From Anaplasma phagocytophilum str. Webster (GTDB lineage: Bacteria > Pseudomonadota > Alphaproteobacteria > Rickettsiales > Anaplasmataceae): a stretch of 64,000 nt of DNA. This document shows, piece by piece, positions 8,335 through 18,200 of the stretch. Position numbers and translations under genes: made by a program. The stretch spans positions 1,302,001 through 1,366,000 of the forward strand of contig NZ_LANS01000001.1 in assembly GCF_000964685.1 (NCBI RefSeq), given 5' to 3'. The notes under the pieces were generated by a model. The model did no database searches, had not been told where the DNA came from, and worked only from the letters and a program-made list of their open reading frames with translations. The first letter of the stretch is position 1; each line of letters starts with the position of its first letter.

Positions 8335-9615
8335 ATGCGTCTGTCGGAGTTTTATTCTCCTACTGTTAAGAACGTGTCATCGGATGTCGTTTCTGCATCT
8401 CATAAATATTCCATTCGTGCTGGTATTGTATCGCAGACTGCTTCTGGCATCTATACTTTGCTACCATTAGGCTTAATGGTGCTGAGAAAGGTGGAAAATA
8501 TCATCCGTGAGGAAATAAATGCAGTAGGCTTTTCAGAGATCTTAATGCCTACTATGCAGCCTGCAGATTTGTGGAAAGAATCACAAAGATACGATTCTTA
8601 CGGTCAGGAATTGATCCGTATTCATGATCGTGGCGGCAGAGAAATGGTTTTAGGCCCTACGCATGAGGAAGTTGTTACTGATTTGGTTAGGTCTTCATTA
8701 AAAAGCTATAGAGATCTGCCAGTAAATTTATATCAGATTCAGTGGAAATTCCGCGATGAGTTACGCCCTAGAAATGGCATACTCCGTAGCAGAGAGTTTT
8801 TAATGATGGATGCGTATAGCTTCAATACCGACTTTGAGAAGGCTATGAAAACCTATGATGCAGTATTCCGGGCATATAGGAAAGCTTTTAAAAGAATGAA
8901 TCTGCAGACTATAGCATTAAAAGCTGATATGGGTGCTATAGGCGGAAGTGTAAGCCATGAATTTCATGTTTTGACTCCTACGGGAGAAAGCACTGTCTAC
9001 TATGACGAGCGGGCACTAGAGTTGTCGGAGATGAATGATTATGGCATTGAAGAATTGAAAGAGGTATATGCCGCAACCGATGATATGCATGACGAAAAAA
9101 GTTGCGGTATTGCTCCTGAAGACTTAAAAACTGCGCGTGGTATAGAAGTAGGACACATTTTTTATCTTGATGATCGTTATTCTAGAACAATGAATGTGAA
9201 GTTCTGTAATACTGATGGGCATAGTGGTACACATGTAAAGATGGGTTGCTACGGCATCGGAATTTCGAGGCTAATTGGGGCACTAATAGAGGTGTTTCAT
9301 GATGATGCGGGAATCAAGTGGCCCCTGTCTGTTGCGCCGTTTAAGGTTGGTATTGTCAATCTTTTTTCGAAGAATGAAGAGTGCAAAAGAGTATCAGAAC
9401 GCATACATTCCGTGCTCCCTAATGATTCTTTATATGACGATAGAGATGATACTCCTGGGGTAAAGTTGTCGAGAATGGACCTCATAGGTTTGCCTTGGCA
9501 AGTGATTGTGGGAAACTCCTTTATCAAGGATGGTGTATTAGAGTTAAAAAATCGTGCAACTGGTGATATAGAGCTCCTTTCTGTTGATGATGTAGTTTCT
9601 AGGATTAGCGTATGA
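8335..9615 (+). CDS. proS: Prolyl-tRNA synthetase (short form)
   Basis: Class II synthetase that charges tRNA-Pro. At 426 residues it is the short form of alpha-proteobacteria, which lacks the large editing domain inserted in the E. coli type. Signatures: motif 2 region FRDELRPRNGILRSREFLM near 140-158, the following MDAYSF, and motif 3 GCYGIGISRLIGALIE near 305-320. The C-terminal anticodon-binding domain is present (PFKVGIVNLF onward, including the DDRDDTPGVKLSRMDLIG stretch). The start is ATG at 8335. The last codons overlap the acpS start (ATGA at 9612-9615), so the two genes are translationally coupled. Confidence 0.97.
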   Translation: MRLSEFYSPTVKNVSSDVVSASHKYSIRAGIVSQTASGIYTLLPLGLMVLRKVENIIREEINAVGFSEILMPTMQPADLWKESQRYDSYGQELIRIHDRGGREMVLGPTHEEVVTDLVRSSLKSYRDLPVNLYQIQWKFRDELRPRNGILRSREFLMMDAYSFNTDFEKAMKTYDAVFRAYRKAFKRMNLQTIALKADMGAIGGSVSHEFHVLTPTGESTVYYDERALELSEMNDYGIEELKEVYAATDDMHDEKSCGIAPEDLKTARGIEVGHIFYLDDRYSRTMNVKFCNTDGHSGTHVKMGCYGIGISRLIGALIEVFHDDAGIKWPLSVAPFKVGIVNLFSKNEECKRVSERIHSVLPNDSLYDDRDDTPGVKLSRMDLIGLPWQVIVGNSFIKDGVLELKNRATGDIELLSVDDVVSRISV

Positions 9616-9980
9616 TACTGGGCATAGGTGTAGATTTAGTATGCACGAGAAGGATACAAGCTTTAATTGCGAAGTATGGGAACAAGTTCACCAATAGAAT
9701 ATTTTCTGAGAAAGAAATACTGGATTCTCTGAAGTATCGGGATGAGTATGCTCGTGCAAGACATTTTGCCAAGAGGTTTGCTGCTAAGGAAGCGTATGTA
9801 AAGGCGCTAGGTTTGGGTTTTGGTCGCGGAGTAGAGGCTAAGGATATATCTGTGCATAACGATCCTTATGGCCAGCCCATGATTTCACTTGAGGGCGGTG
9901 CTCTGCGCAATGGTCATGTAAAGCTTTCTATGAGCGATGATGGTGATTATGCAATAGCCTTCGTTACATTACATACTTAG
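9612..9980 (+). CDS. acpS: Holo-[acyl-carrier-protein] synthase
   Basis: Transfers 4'-phosphopantetheine from CoA to the active serine of acyl carrier protein, switching on fatty acid synthesis. The 122-residue length fits the AcpS trimer type. GIGVDLV supplies the magnesium-binding D8, and FAAKEAYVKALGLG supplies E60 and the CoA-binding lysine region. It overlaps the proS stop by an ATGA junction. The pairing of acpS with an unrelated synthetase gene is a local arrangement. Downstream the DNA passes straight into the broken mreB. Confidence 0.96.
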   Translation: MILGIGVDLVCTRRIQALIAKYGNKFTNRIFSEKEILDSLKYRDEYARARHFAKRFAAKEAYVKALGLGFGRGVEAKDISVHNDPYGQPMISLEGGALRNGHVKLSMSDDGDYAIAFVTLHT

Positions 9981-9999
9981 TTTTGGTACAAAATTAAGA

Positions 10000-10222
10000 A
10001 GCAAAGTCGTTATCTGTGAAGCGCCGGTATAGAAAGTAAAAAACATAGGCGATAATACGAGTAAAAAACGAAGGCGCTGCGTTGTGCGCATGGGAAGGCA
10101 CTGTTTATTTTATTGAAGAACTGACGGCAGCTGCTATAGGCGCAGACTTACCCGTATCTAATCCAGAAGGGTAGATGATAGTAGATATAGGTGGTGGCAT
10201 AACTGAAGTGGCTATTACATCT

Positions 10223-10228
<6 letters not shown>
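10000..10228 (+). pseudogene. mreB remnant, central part (forward)
   Basis: Forward-strand fragments match MreB in order: SKVVICEAPV near 10000-10030, then VYFIEELTAAAIGADLPV and DIGGGITEVAI near 10102-10220. These correspond to the VVICVPS, LIEEPMAAAIGA and VDIGGGTTEVAV segments of the actin-like family. A stop replaces the serine after NPEG, and the piece between the first two segments is scrambled. The match stops abruptly at about 10225, where the following part of the gene continues on the opposite strand. Confidence 0.85.
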
Positions 10229-10715
<487 letters not shown>

Positions 10716-11890
10716 GTCTCGTGTGCTTTTCAGGCAAAATGAGTATCTGTACCAGCACCTTCTATGGTATCTATGGTGCCGTATACTTTCTGGCTTTAAA
10801 GCTTGTTCAATGAAGCTAGTGATATTTGTGCGTGAAATGTAATAAGTGCCTTAAGTAATTTACTATGGAGCTACTTATATGAGTTTATGTTTGAGAATGG
10901 TGCAACATATGATTATTTTGTACTATAAATTTGAGGGATGCGCACTGCATAACAGATACTCCTTATAACATACCATAACTCCAATTAGATATAGCTCCCC
11001 TCTTGAATGGTAGACGTCTACTACTGGCTGTTATAGTACATTTGCAAAGCTAGAATAGGAGCCACTACATCATGTAAAAAATGTGCTGCTCATATGCTAC
11101 AGGACAGATCACATCTTGTATGGGTTATATACCCAAAATGGCAACACTTGTGCGGTTTGCTGTGCAATATAATTGTCACGCTTGAAAAAGATCTAACAAC
11201 ATCGAAAATACCACGTCGATTATCTACTATTACACTAGAGTTAGGTAGCATTACTAGGTTGCCGCATAGCTGAAACATCTGCCATGTTCAAATGGCTTTA
11301 AATAACGTATTACAAAACCACATATGTAAGCGATATACATAATTATATATTGCGCAGAGATCTCACCTGCTATCTGGAGCGTCACCTTCAAGTTTGAAAT
11401 GGTCCAGCTAGGTTCGGTGATATCCCAAATACTTAATACAGTAGCGTTTACCTGGGTATCATGTCCGAGGTGGCAACACCTGTGCAGTTTGCTATGCGAT
11501 ATAATCATCACATATAAAGGACAGCAAATAATGTTGTAAAATAATGTTGCAAATGTACGTTGCATAGAAGCACTATTTGTGCAAATCGTACGCTAAAAGA
11601 CATCGAAGCATACATTGGCGTAACTGTCACACTCGAAAATGGTCTATCCTGTGCAAACGCTACCAACAATGGGCTATACATCCACTATATAGTGAGCAAG
11701 ATGCAGGAAAGAACGTCTAAAACCTGCTATTAGAGATATCCTATGTCCTTAACAGTCAACTGCACGAAGCAGAGCGAACGCCCATACTCTAAAAGAAGAA
11801 ACTACGCCATTGACGCATATATCCGCCTTCTATTTCTTGGGCGTGAATCTAAAATGGGTTACCGCATGGGAGCGGGAGAAGAGTCTCGCA
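10716..11890. repeat. Decayed DNA with diverged repeats
   Basis: No intact gene is supported. Two stretches, 11138-11172 and 11468-11505, are clearly related (TGGCAACAC-TGTGC-GTTTGCT-TGC-ATATAAT). A further motif (GTCAC-CTTGAAAA, GTCACACTCGAAAATGG) recurs near 11175, 11380 and 11625. These look like diverged copies of one ancestral coding segment. Open frames on the minus strand (11090-11278, 11254-11565) are short and unlike any family I know. Confidence 0.4.
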
Positions 11891-12157
11891 TCAACTCCCC
11901 TTCTCGCTCGTATAGCACATCGGACTACTTGCCAAAAGGCGAGCACCCCTTATACGCTCAAAAATATCCTCGTATACAGAGATCTTACCCAAAAAATTCT
12001 CTATATACCCGTTCATACGCTGGTACTGCTTCTCGCTTATAGCACCAGACTGGAATGCTTTTGCAACATCATGCTTGAAAGACTCAGCATATGTTTTCGT
12101 AACATCCAAACGGCTCAAAGTAGACTCTATTACAGAGTCGGCATCACCCCTATCCAT
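11891..12157 (-). CDS. Hypothetical protein (88 aa), possibly a remnant
   Basis: Not recognised. The N-terminal 65 residues look like a normal helical protein (MDRGDADSVIESTLSRLDV, then KTYAESFKHDVAKAFQSG), with an AGGA ribosome-binding-like stretch eight bases before the ATG. After that the sequence becomes irregular (RGARLLASSPMC). The open frame may be the front part of a longer gene cut by a frameshift. Overlapping plus-strand frames (11743-12042, 11810-12301) look like shadows. Confidence 0.4.
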   Translation of the reverse strand: MDRGDADSVIESTLSRLDVTKTYAESFKHDVAKAFQSGAISEKQYQRMNGYIENFLGKISVYEDIFERIRGARLLASSPMCYTSEKGS

Positions 12158-12462
12158 AGTACCATCCTAGCAAAACTAACCTATGATAAGCTAAAAACCA
12201 AGGCGAACGCTACGACTATCTACCCCGTAAACAATAGGAGGCCATATCCACTTATACACCTCTTATTGCAGACTACCAAAGCGAGTGCCTCGCGACAGTA
12301 ATACACTTTTGGAGACAAGCTGTAAACAAAAAATATAGGATGTAAAATAAATAAAGTATGGTCTATAAGCTATTTTGGCTTTATATTATTTGAACGCTCC
12401 ATCAGGAGTTGTAATATGTGTTTTTCAGTAAGGTTATATTATCAATAGATAATAAAGTGTTA

Positions 12463-12894
12463 GTGGTAAAAAGGGTTTTTCTCTCCTCTGATCATGCTGG
12501 CGTAGAACTCAGATTGTTTCTTAGCGCGTATCTAAGAGACTTAGGTTGCGAAGTTTTTGACTGCGGTTGCGATCCTAAAGAGCATTCCGTAGACTACCCA
12601 GATTACGTACATGACGTTGTAAGAGAAGTATCAGATACGAGTTTTGGAGTTTTGATATGCGGAACGGGTATAGGCATGAGTATAGCAGCCAACCGTCATA
12701 AAAATATTAGAGCCGCTCTTTGTTCTTCTACCATGCTTGCAAAGCTTTCTAGAGAACACAATGATGCGAATGTTCTGTGTTTTGGCTCTCGTTATATAGA
12801 TCCTGATACTGCACAGTCCGTATTATACACGTTCATGACAACGGCGTTCTTAGGGGGAAGACATGCCGTAAGAGTACAAAAACTTGGTGAATGA
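12463..12894 (+). CDS. rpiB: Ribose 5-phosphate isomerase B
   Basis: Interconverts ribose 5-phosphate and ribulose 5-phosphate in the non-oxidative pentose phosphate pathway. Family marks are SSDHAG near the N-terminus, VFDCG, the phosphate- and substrate-binding LICGTGIGMSIAANR, and GSRYI. The open frame reaches back to an ATG at 12418. The extra 15 residues are not family-like, and the GTG at 12463 gives a 143-residue product of the usual length, so I prefer it. Confidence in the function is high and in the start moderate. It stands alone. The 218 bp that follow, up to the 2.5-kb repeat, hold only a doubtful 72-residue frame (12884-13102). Confidence 0.93.
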   Translation: MVKRVFLSSDHAGVELRLFLSAYLRDLGCEVFDCGCDPKEHSVDYPDYVHDVVREVSDTSFGVLICGTGIGMSIAANRHKNIRAALCSSTMLAKLSREHNDANVLCFGSRYIDPDTAQSVLYTFMTTAFLGGRHAVRVQKLGE

Positions 12895-13112
12895 TACGTA
12901 TGAAAAAACTGCGTTATTAGAAGATCTTTCGTGTGTTAATCAAGGTCTGCATGGTGTTGCATATCACGCAGCTTTCCTTTTTCATCAGACCTTACTATTA
13001 CTGTATGCGTACTTTCTGTCCCTGCGGGATTGCTCTATCCAAAACATTGCATTAAATCACGTATTTCGGCTCTTCTTCTATATGCCTACAGAATATGGCT
13101 AGATTGTACCTT

Positions 13113-15633
13113 GGGATAAAAACAAAGTTTTTAATCAGCCTATATGATGCCATGAATACGCATCGTAATACATATTAAAAAACATATCATTAATCTCTAA
13201 CTAACCCTGACGTCCATCAATCTGAAACCTTCTAACACTTCTATAAAGACATTTCCCAATACCAGTACTCCCATTAAAAAAAGAAAAAATCCCAGTCACC
13301 CAGTCACCCAGTCACCCAGTCACCCAGTCACCCAGTCACCCAGTCACCCAGTCACCCAGTCACCCAGTCACCCAGTCACCCAGTCACCCAGTCACCCAGT
13401 CACCCAGTCACCCAGTCACCCAGTCACCCAGTCACCCAGTCACCCAGTCACCCAGTCACCCAGTCACCCAGTCACCCAGTCACCCAGTCACCCAGTCACC
13501 CAGTCACCCAGTCACCCAGTCACCCAGTCACCCAGTCACCCAGTCACCCAGTCACCCAGTCACCCAGTCACCCAGTCACCCAGTCACCCAGTCACCCAGT
13601 CACCCAGTCACCCAGTCACCCAGTCACCCAGTCACCCAGTCACCCAGTCACCCAGTCCGGTATCTTCAAATCATTGCATTGAAAAGGAGTAATTCTCCTT
13701 TATTAGAAGATAACGCATGGATATATGCGTCAATAGCGTGGTTTCCCCTTTAGATAACAATTGAATATTGCTATCCCGATCTCTGAGATATATAGAGGTT
13801 CTTACATCCATTTACAAAAGCCTTCTGTAAAACTTTTTGTAGCAGGAATATAATCTGCTGCAGCCATCTAAAATATTATTCTATAAGTTTTGAAGAGCGT
13901 TTTCTCAAAACTCTTCTATCAGGATTTTTACAGCTATCAGGATTTTTACAGCAGCAATATAAGCTATAATAACCATGCTAGATATCATTCCACCCGTTTT
14001 TAGGAGAGCATCTTTTTACTGAACGATCTATAGAATAAAAGAATTTTCCAGGTCATGACATGTTTTCCCTTGTATAGATAAGAACTCATGCTTATAGATC
14101 TGCGGTACACTTTCTATGTATTTCTAGTATCCCTGGTTTACTACCATCTATCCTTAGCTTGCTTCGAAGATGTTAAATAGCATATTGCCTTCTAGGTTCT
14201 ACATTAAAATTTGCTGAACATACCCCGTGCTGCATTCCCTCTATTGTCTATTCACTCATCCTATAGCTAGAAGTAAGGTACTTATTCTCCTATTAATCAA
14301 CTCTAATATCCCCTGAAAACCGAACTTATAGAGCCTCAACATGTATGCACACTATTTATAAGTCTTTTCTACTTATCGAAACTCAATTCTTTATAATTTC
14401 AGCACTGCGCATCCCATTGCCTTAGATATGGAAAAATCTCAAAACAAGTAAATTACATTTTAGAACATGAGTACCATCATACAGGAGAAAGTGCATCCCG
14501 TTACGTATACCCGCATATATCCCATAAATATCTTGCTTCTCTCTTGAGTAGCATTGATCTCACCATAGCATTTGCCGTGATTTTAGCATTCGTAATATCA
14601 CAACATTCTCTTTGCCAGATTCCGAATACCGTGCCCATTAAGCTCGTTGTGACCAAAACCTTACTGATGCCGGAGTTTATTTCCCCACATATTTTCCTTC
14701 AAAATACTCCCGATTAGGTCATCATAATCTCTGGCATAAGTGCCCAGGCACTAAAGTGGAATACCGGCTAAAACAATAAAATGCACTGGAACAACTCTTT
14801 GCATTATTAGGGAAAACCTCTGTATATCCTTCCCCATATCACAAAAACTACCTGCAAAACACAGGTATTAGAAGTAAGCTCTACACTCAAATACACAATA
14901 AATTTCTCAAATATTGCTGAAAAAATTAGAGAGTATGATCTTGGTTTAGATCTCAATTAATAATATTAAGTTCTTAATAGAATTAACTTAGTATTCACAT
15001 ATCCTGCTTAGAATACAACAAGCGATTATCCATTAGATATCCCCACAATGCTCAGCAGCTCCTTCTCTCTGCACAAGCAGGTACTACGTTTAGCATTGCA
15101 GCGTAAAAGAGTACAAAAGCAATTACCTGGATATCTAGAGCAGCACAAGTCTTTTAAGAAGAAAAGAACGCCTTTAAGCAGTACGGCATTATCTTATACA
15201 GAACGTGAGAAAATTAAAAAAAGGGAGCGTAATGCTCAACAATATCGCTGTAACATAGCTTTTCAAAAGCCTACTAATACAAGTTTTGTCCTTAGGCTAA
15301 CGGAGCAGCAACGCGGAGTTTCTGCAGTAATACAACGGATGCGCAAGGTTACTATAGCTCATGGTATGGATCCTGTTCAGAGGGCGGGACAAACCAAATC
15401 TTCTAATGAGAAGGACGCTGCCAGATTTGGGCGTGTACCTAAAGGGAAAAAGAGAACCTCTGCTATGTCCTTTTTGAAGATGCTTCTCAAATTCCTGCTG
15501 ATGCTTCTTTTTCCTATTATGTTTTGTAGTAACCTCATTGTTAAGGGCATCCTGAAGGATTTGCAGTCTAGACATAAACCTACGAAAAAAACCTCTCGTC
15601 GTCCCTTCTCAGCTATTCTTCTTTTGGGGCCTT
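13113..15633 (+). repeat. 2.5-kb direct repeat, copy 1
   Basis: About 2521 bp that recurs in the same orientation at 33307-35859. The two copies appear identical by eye outside the internal octamer array, which differs by four units. The left edge is GGGATAAAAACAAAG and the right edge GGGGCCTT. The block holds the octamer array, a long AT-rich stretch without genes (13658-15047), and one basic ORF that crosses its right edge. No transposase, terminal inverted repeats or target-site duplication was recognised. Confidence 0.95.
13291..13657 (+). repeat. Octamer tandem array CCCAGTCA, about 46 units
   Basis: A perfect head-to-tail array of the 8-base unit CCCAGTCA, 367 bp long, ending in a partial unit before CGGTATC. 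The unit length is not a multiple of three and no ORF runs through it. The sister array at 33485-33883 has about 50 units. There are no spacers, so it is not a CRISPR array. Confidence 0.97.
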
Positions 15634-15662
15634 CGCGAAGAAAATTTGGTTTTTCACGATAG
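15048..15662 (+). CDS. Hypothetical basic protein, repeat copy 1 (204 aa)
   Basis: Not recognised. The product is strongly basic, with KR-rich stretches (LQRKRVQKQL, FKKKRTPL, EKIKKRER), and has one hydrophobic segment near residues 145-165 (FLKMLLKFLLMLLFPIMFC), then a basic tail. It would be a membrane-anchored or tail-anchored basic protein if made. The frame crosses the right edge of the duplicated block: the last nine residues (SRRKFGFSR) are unique to this copy, while the copy at 35274 ends differently. At least one copy has therefore lost its original C-terminus. An intact frame in both copies supports real coding, but the recent duplication makes that weak evidence. Confidence 0.5.
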   Translation: MLSSSFSLHKQVLRLALQRKRVQKQLPGYLEQHKSFKKKRTPLSSTALSYTEREKIKKRERNAQQYRCNIAFQKPTNTSFVLRLTEQQRGVSAVIQRMRKVTIAHGMDPVQRAGQTKSSNEKDAARFGRVPKGKKRTSAMSFLKMLLKFLLMLLFPIMFCSNLIVKGILKDLQSRHKPTKKTSRRPFSAILLLGPSRRKFGFSR

Positions 15663-16304
15663 CAGAAAAAACTAGATGGTCTATCCATTTATCACTCTCT
15701 TGCCTTTCCAATCCAATTTGCAAGAAAAAGATACCCTAACACCATATAGCAGCCTAATCAACACACATCACAGAGCAAAGTATCATATAGCAGTGAAATC
15801 ACGCGGCATTGGAAGTGCGTTTATAAAGCATCCTGTAAAGATTGCATTATACGCTCTAATTTGATTATACCGTAGAGACTTATTCGATAGCAGCTTTGAT
15901 AACGCTCATTACGGCAAAGAAAAATATAGATAGGCTATAAATAAGGGCTTGTTGATGGCTATAGGGAAAGAAAAAAGGCTGCTTGTTATATAGCGAATAA
16001 CACAAGGAATAGCGCACCTCACGAATAATCCCCATTGGCTACTCTTGTCCAACGCAACTTCAATCAGGTTTAAGTTCCTTACCATACTACTTGCTATCAC
16101 TCCACAAGTTCATAATCATGTATGTAGAAAAAACATGCATACTCCCCAAAGCAATATCCAGCTAATCAATAGTATAGACTCATTCCTGCTTGCACTGCTG
16201 TGGATACATAAAGCAGTTTTAAATTCATCAATCCTGCGGATAAAAGAAATCCTAAATTTACATACTGAACAACAAGTTTATCGAGGTGATGTATTGCATT
16301 ATAA
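15663..16304. other. Gene-free stretch
   Basis: Nothing recognised. Short open frames (15676-15864; 16045 onward) have no family features, and the second runs into the inverted repeat. The right end (about 16210-16304) shows weak similarity to the DNA just left of tRNA-Arg at 37020-37100, read in reverse. Confidence 0.4.
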
Positions 16305-16566
16305 CATCCTCAAAACCTCTGAATATTCTCTAATAACGAAAAAATATACTTTCAGCTTGATAATGATATGTATAGTACATAAAACTCTTCAGGGTACATG
16401 CATAGTTACACCGTTTTTTTTACGTATATTTTCTAATGGCATATAGGGAAAAATTTTGTATGCTCTGAGGTCGCTTTGGTAGATTTGCTTTGAGGACTCT
16501 TGTTGCCGTTGAGATGCAACTGGGTTTTATTGTGTAAATAGTTTTTTTCCATAGCAGGATTTTTGC
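16305..16566 (-). repeat. Inverted repeat, copy 1 (mreC upstream region)
   Basis: About 260 bp that matches the reverse complement of 36776-37015. The part at 16440-16566 is about 95% alike by eye, and the left part is more diverged. The other copy lies just upstream of mreC. Beyond 16566 a weaker match continues to about 16690 into the first codons of mreC. Confidence 0.85.
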
Positions 16567-16690
16567 AGATTTCTGACATCTGTTTACATAGGTAAAGCCT
16601 ATATCTGATGTGCAGTATTCATATAGCAACCAGAGAAAATTTTTGGTAGATTAAAGTATATATGTTCTTTAACCCTGTAAACTCCATCTC
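16567..16690 (+). pseudogene. Possible remnant of mreC 5' end
   Basis: Continuing from the inverted repeat, this stretch resembles the mreC leader and first codons: GATTTCTGACATCTG compares with AATTTCTGATGTACT, and AAGCCTATATCTGATGTG with AAGCCAACATCTGGTGTG. It carries stops and indels, and the match fades after roughly 100 bp. Confidence 0.4.
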
Positions 16691-17844
16691 AACGCATGAA
16701 TGTCTCAAACTCAATACCAGATAATCTGGGGAAAATACTAAGATCTATACCAAAAAACTATTCTATCTCACTAATAATACAAGTATACAAAATGAGTTTG
16801 TTTTACCATGGAGCAATGAAGAGAAGAGGTAGCACATAGACTAACTGTACTATTGTCTCAAGCACTTACAGACGGAGATGTTGTTTACATGATATAACGG
16901 TTGAGAAATGCCATAAAACAATTGCACTACATCAAATTGTGATAAACATCCTTGAATATGATTAAAACTTTAGCAGCCGCACATATATGAGTAACTTATC
17001 TAGAGCTCATAGCTATGTAAAGTAATAACCTTCACCTCATGCTGTATTGAAATTTACAAAGGTAACACACATCCGCCTGGGATATAAAACAAAGCACTTT
17101 AATCTGTCTTTCTTAGATGCTGGAATCAAGGCATGTTCAATGCAGATTAGTCTATTCTCCTAGCAGCATTTCCTATAGATTGATATCTCCGATGATGCCA
17201 AAGTGCTATGTTTCACTTCTGATATCAGGAAGAGAATCTTAATGTAAGAGGCACTGAAAAAGCACTATCACGGAATAGCTTTATATATATTTTATCGTAA
17301 TCTTCTTCGCAAAGATAAGATCTCATTATATTTTACTACCGTACATTGCATTGAACTCTTTAAAGGAACCCCAAACATTCACAAACGCTGGCCATACTAA
17401 CTTGTATTATTTCCAAGAAAGCTTAAAAGAATGCGATGACACGTTGTGGTGTATGTAGATCTTCCTCAGTAAAAAGCTCGAGTACGCAGCATTCTCTACT
17501 TAATGCGATGGAAGGGGAGATAGGCCATCGTGATCAATGCGCTCTTCCTTCTCAGAGGTGGTTCCAGAAGAGTTATATCCTATCTTTGGAGTATTGCATC
17601 ATGCACTCATTTCCCACTAAGGTACAGGATTATTATCTGTGCACTGCCATTTGTAAGATATAGCGACGTACTAGTAATTTTGAGCATTTTTTCTAAAAGT
17701 GCTTGCAGCACATAGAATATACCGAACCCCTGATAATGAGGTTGAAGATAAAGAGGATAAAAAAGGCAATGGGTCAGATTTAGATGATCCTATTATATAC
17801 CGAATATTTTCCCTATCATCTCCTTTCTTATACATATTTCTTTG
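16691..17844. other. Decayed DNA without recognisable genes
   Basis: Stops occur in all frames. Short open frames (17436-17663, 17530-17715) have no family features. Near 17715-17800 a forward frame reads as an acidic run (EVEDKEDKKGNGSDLDDP), which might be the end of a lost gene. Confidence 0.4.
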
Positions 17845-18106
17845 GCAGTAAATATACCATAAGGAACCTCTTATAGTTCTAGTTTGTACTGCGACGCAAC
17901 AACGTGCTAGGTACAGATGCTCTTAGAGTGGGTGCGATAGGTTACTGGAGTGATATACAGCAAAGTTCTTACTAAATAACAGGGCAGCTGTGGTTCCAAG
18001 CGTTGTATTTGGCGCTCCTAACTTTTTTCTCTATTTCATGCTCTTTCAGATGACAGGTTTCTTAAAGCATTAGAAAGGATCTTGAAGCCCTGTTAACCCA
18101 AGCTAG
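17845..18106 (+). pseudogene. Decayed copy of the aspC 3' end
   Basis: The forward strand matches the last third of aspC with frameshifts and stops. NIP-stop-GTSY aligns with DVPQGAFY, ALRVGAIGYWSDI with APKVGVINDGSDM, and AKFLLNNRAAVVPSVVFGAP with AKHLLNHRVAVVPGVAFGAP. NFF, then HALSDDRFLKALERILK, matches YALSDDRLSEACERILE. Even the DNA past the end (CCCAAGCTAG against CCTAAGCTAG) agrees. The intact gene is at 241-1425 on the other strand. Confidence 0.88.
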
Positions 18107-18128
18107 TTTTAGATCATTATTACACAAG

Positions 18129-18200
18129 TGGCTAAGGAGGGATTCGAACCCCCGGCCCGGAGATTATGATGCTCCTGCTCTACCCCTGAGCTACCTAGCC
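18129..18200 (-). tRNA. tRNA-Met (CAT)
   Basis: On the minus strand the acceptor GGCTAGG pairs with CTTAGCC, the D arm is GCTCAGGGGTAGAGC, the loop ATCATAA gives anticodon CAT, and the T arm is GGGGG-TTCGAAT-CCCTC with one G-T pair. The closing pair of the anticodon stem (C31-T39) is mismatched. CAT could also be an initiator or a lysidine-modified Ile tRNA. It sits 22 bp after the aspC remnant. Confidence 0.88.

Noticed and set aside
12884-13102. 72-residue ORF after rpiB
   Set aside because: It overlaps the rpiB end, has no family features, and stops just before the repeat edge. It may be a gene remnant but cannot be supported.
13291-13657. CRISPR-like array of short repeats
   Set aside because: The units are 8 bp, contiguous and without spacers, and no cas genes are nearby. 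It is a simple tandem array.
13113-15633. Insertion sequence
   Set aside because: There is no transposase-like ORF, no terminal inverted repeats and no target-site duplication at the edges of either copy.
16045-16446. 133-residue forward ORF
   Set aside because: It runs through the inverted repeat, is not kept in the other copy, has no ribosome-binding site and no family features.
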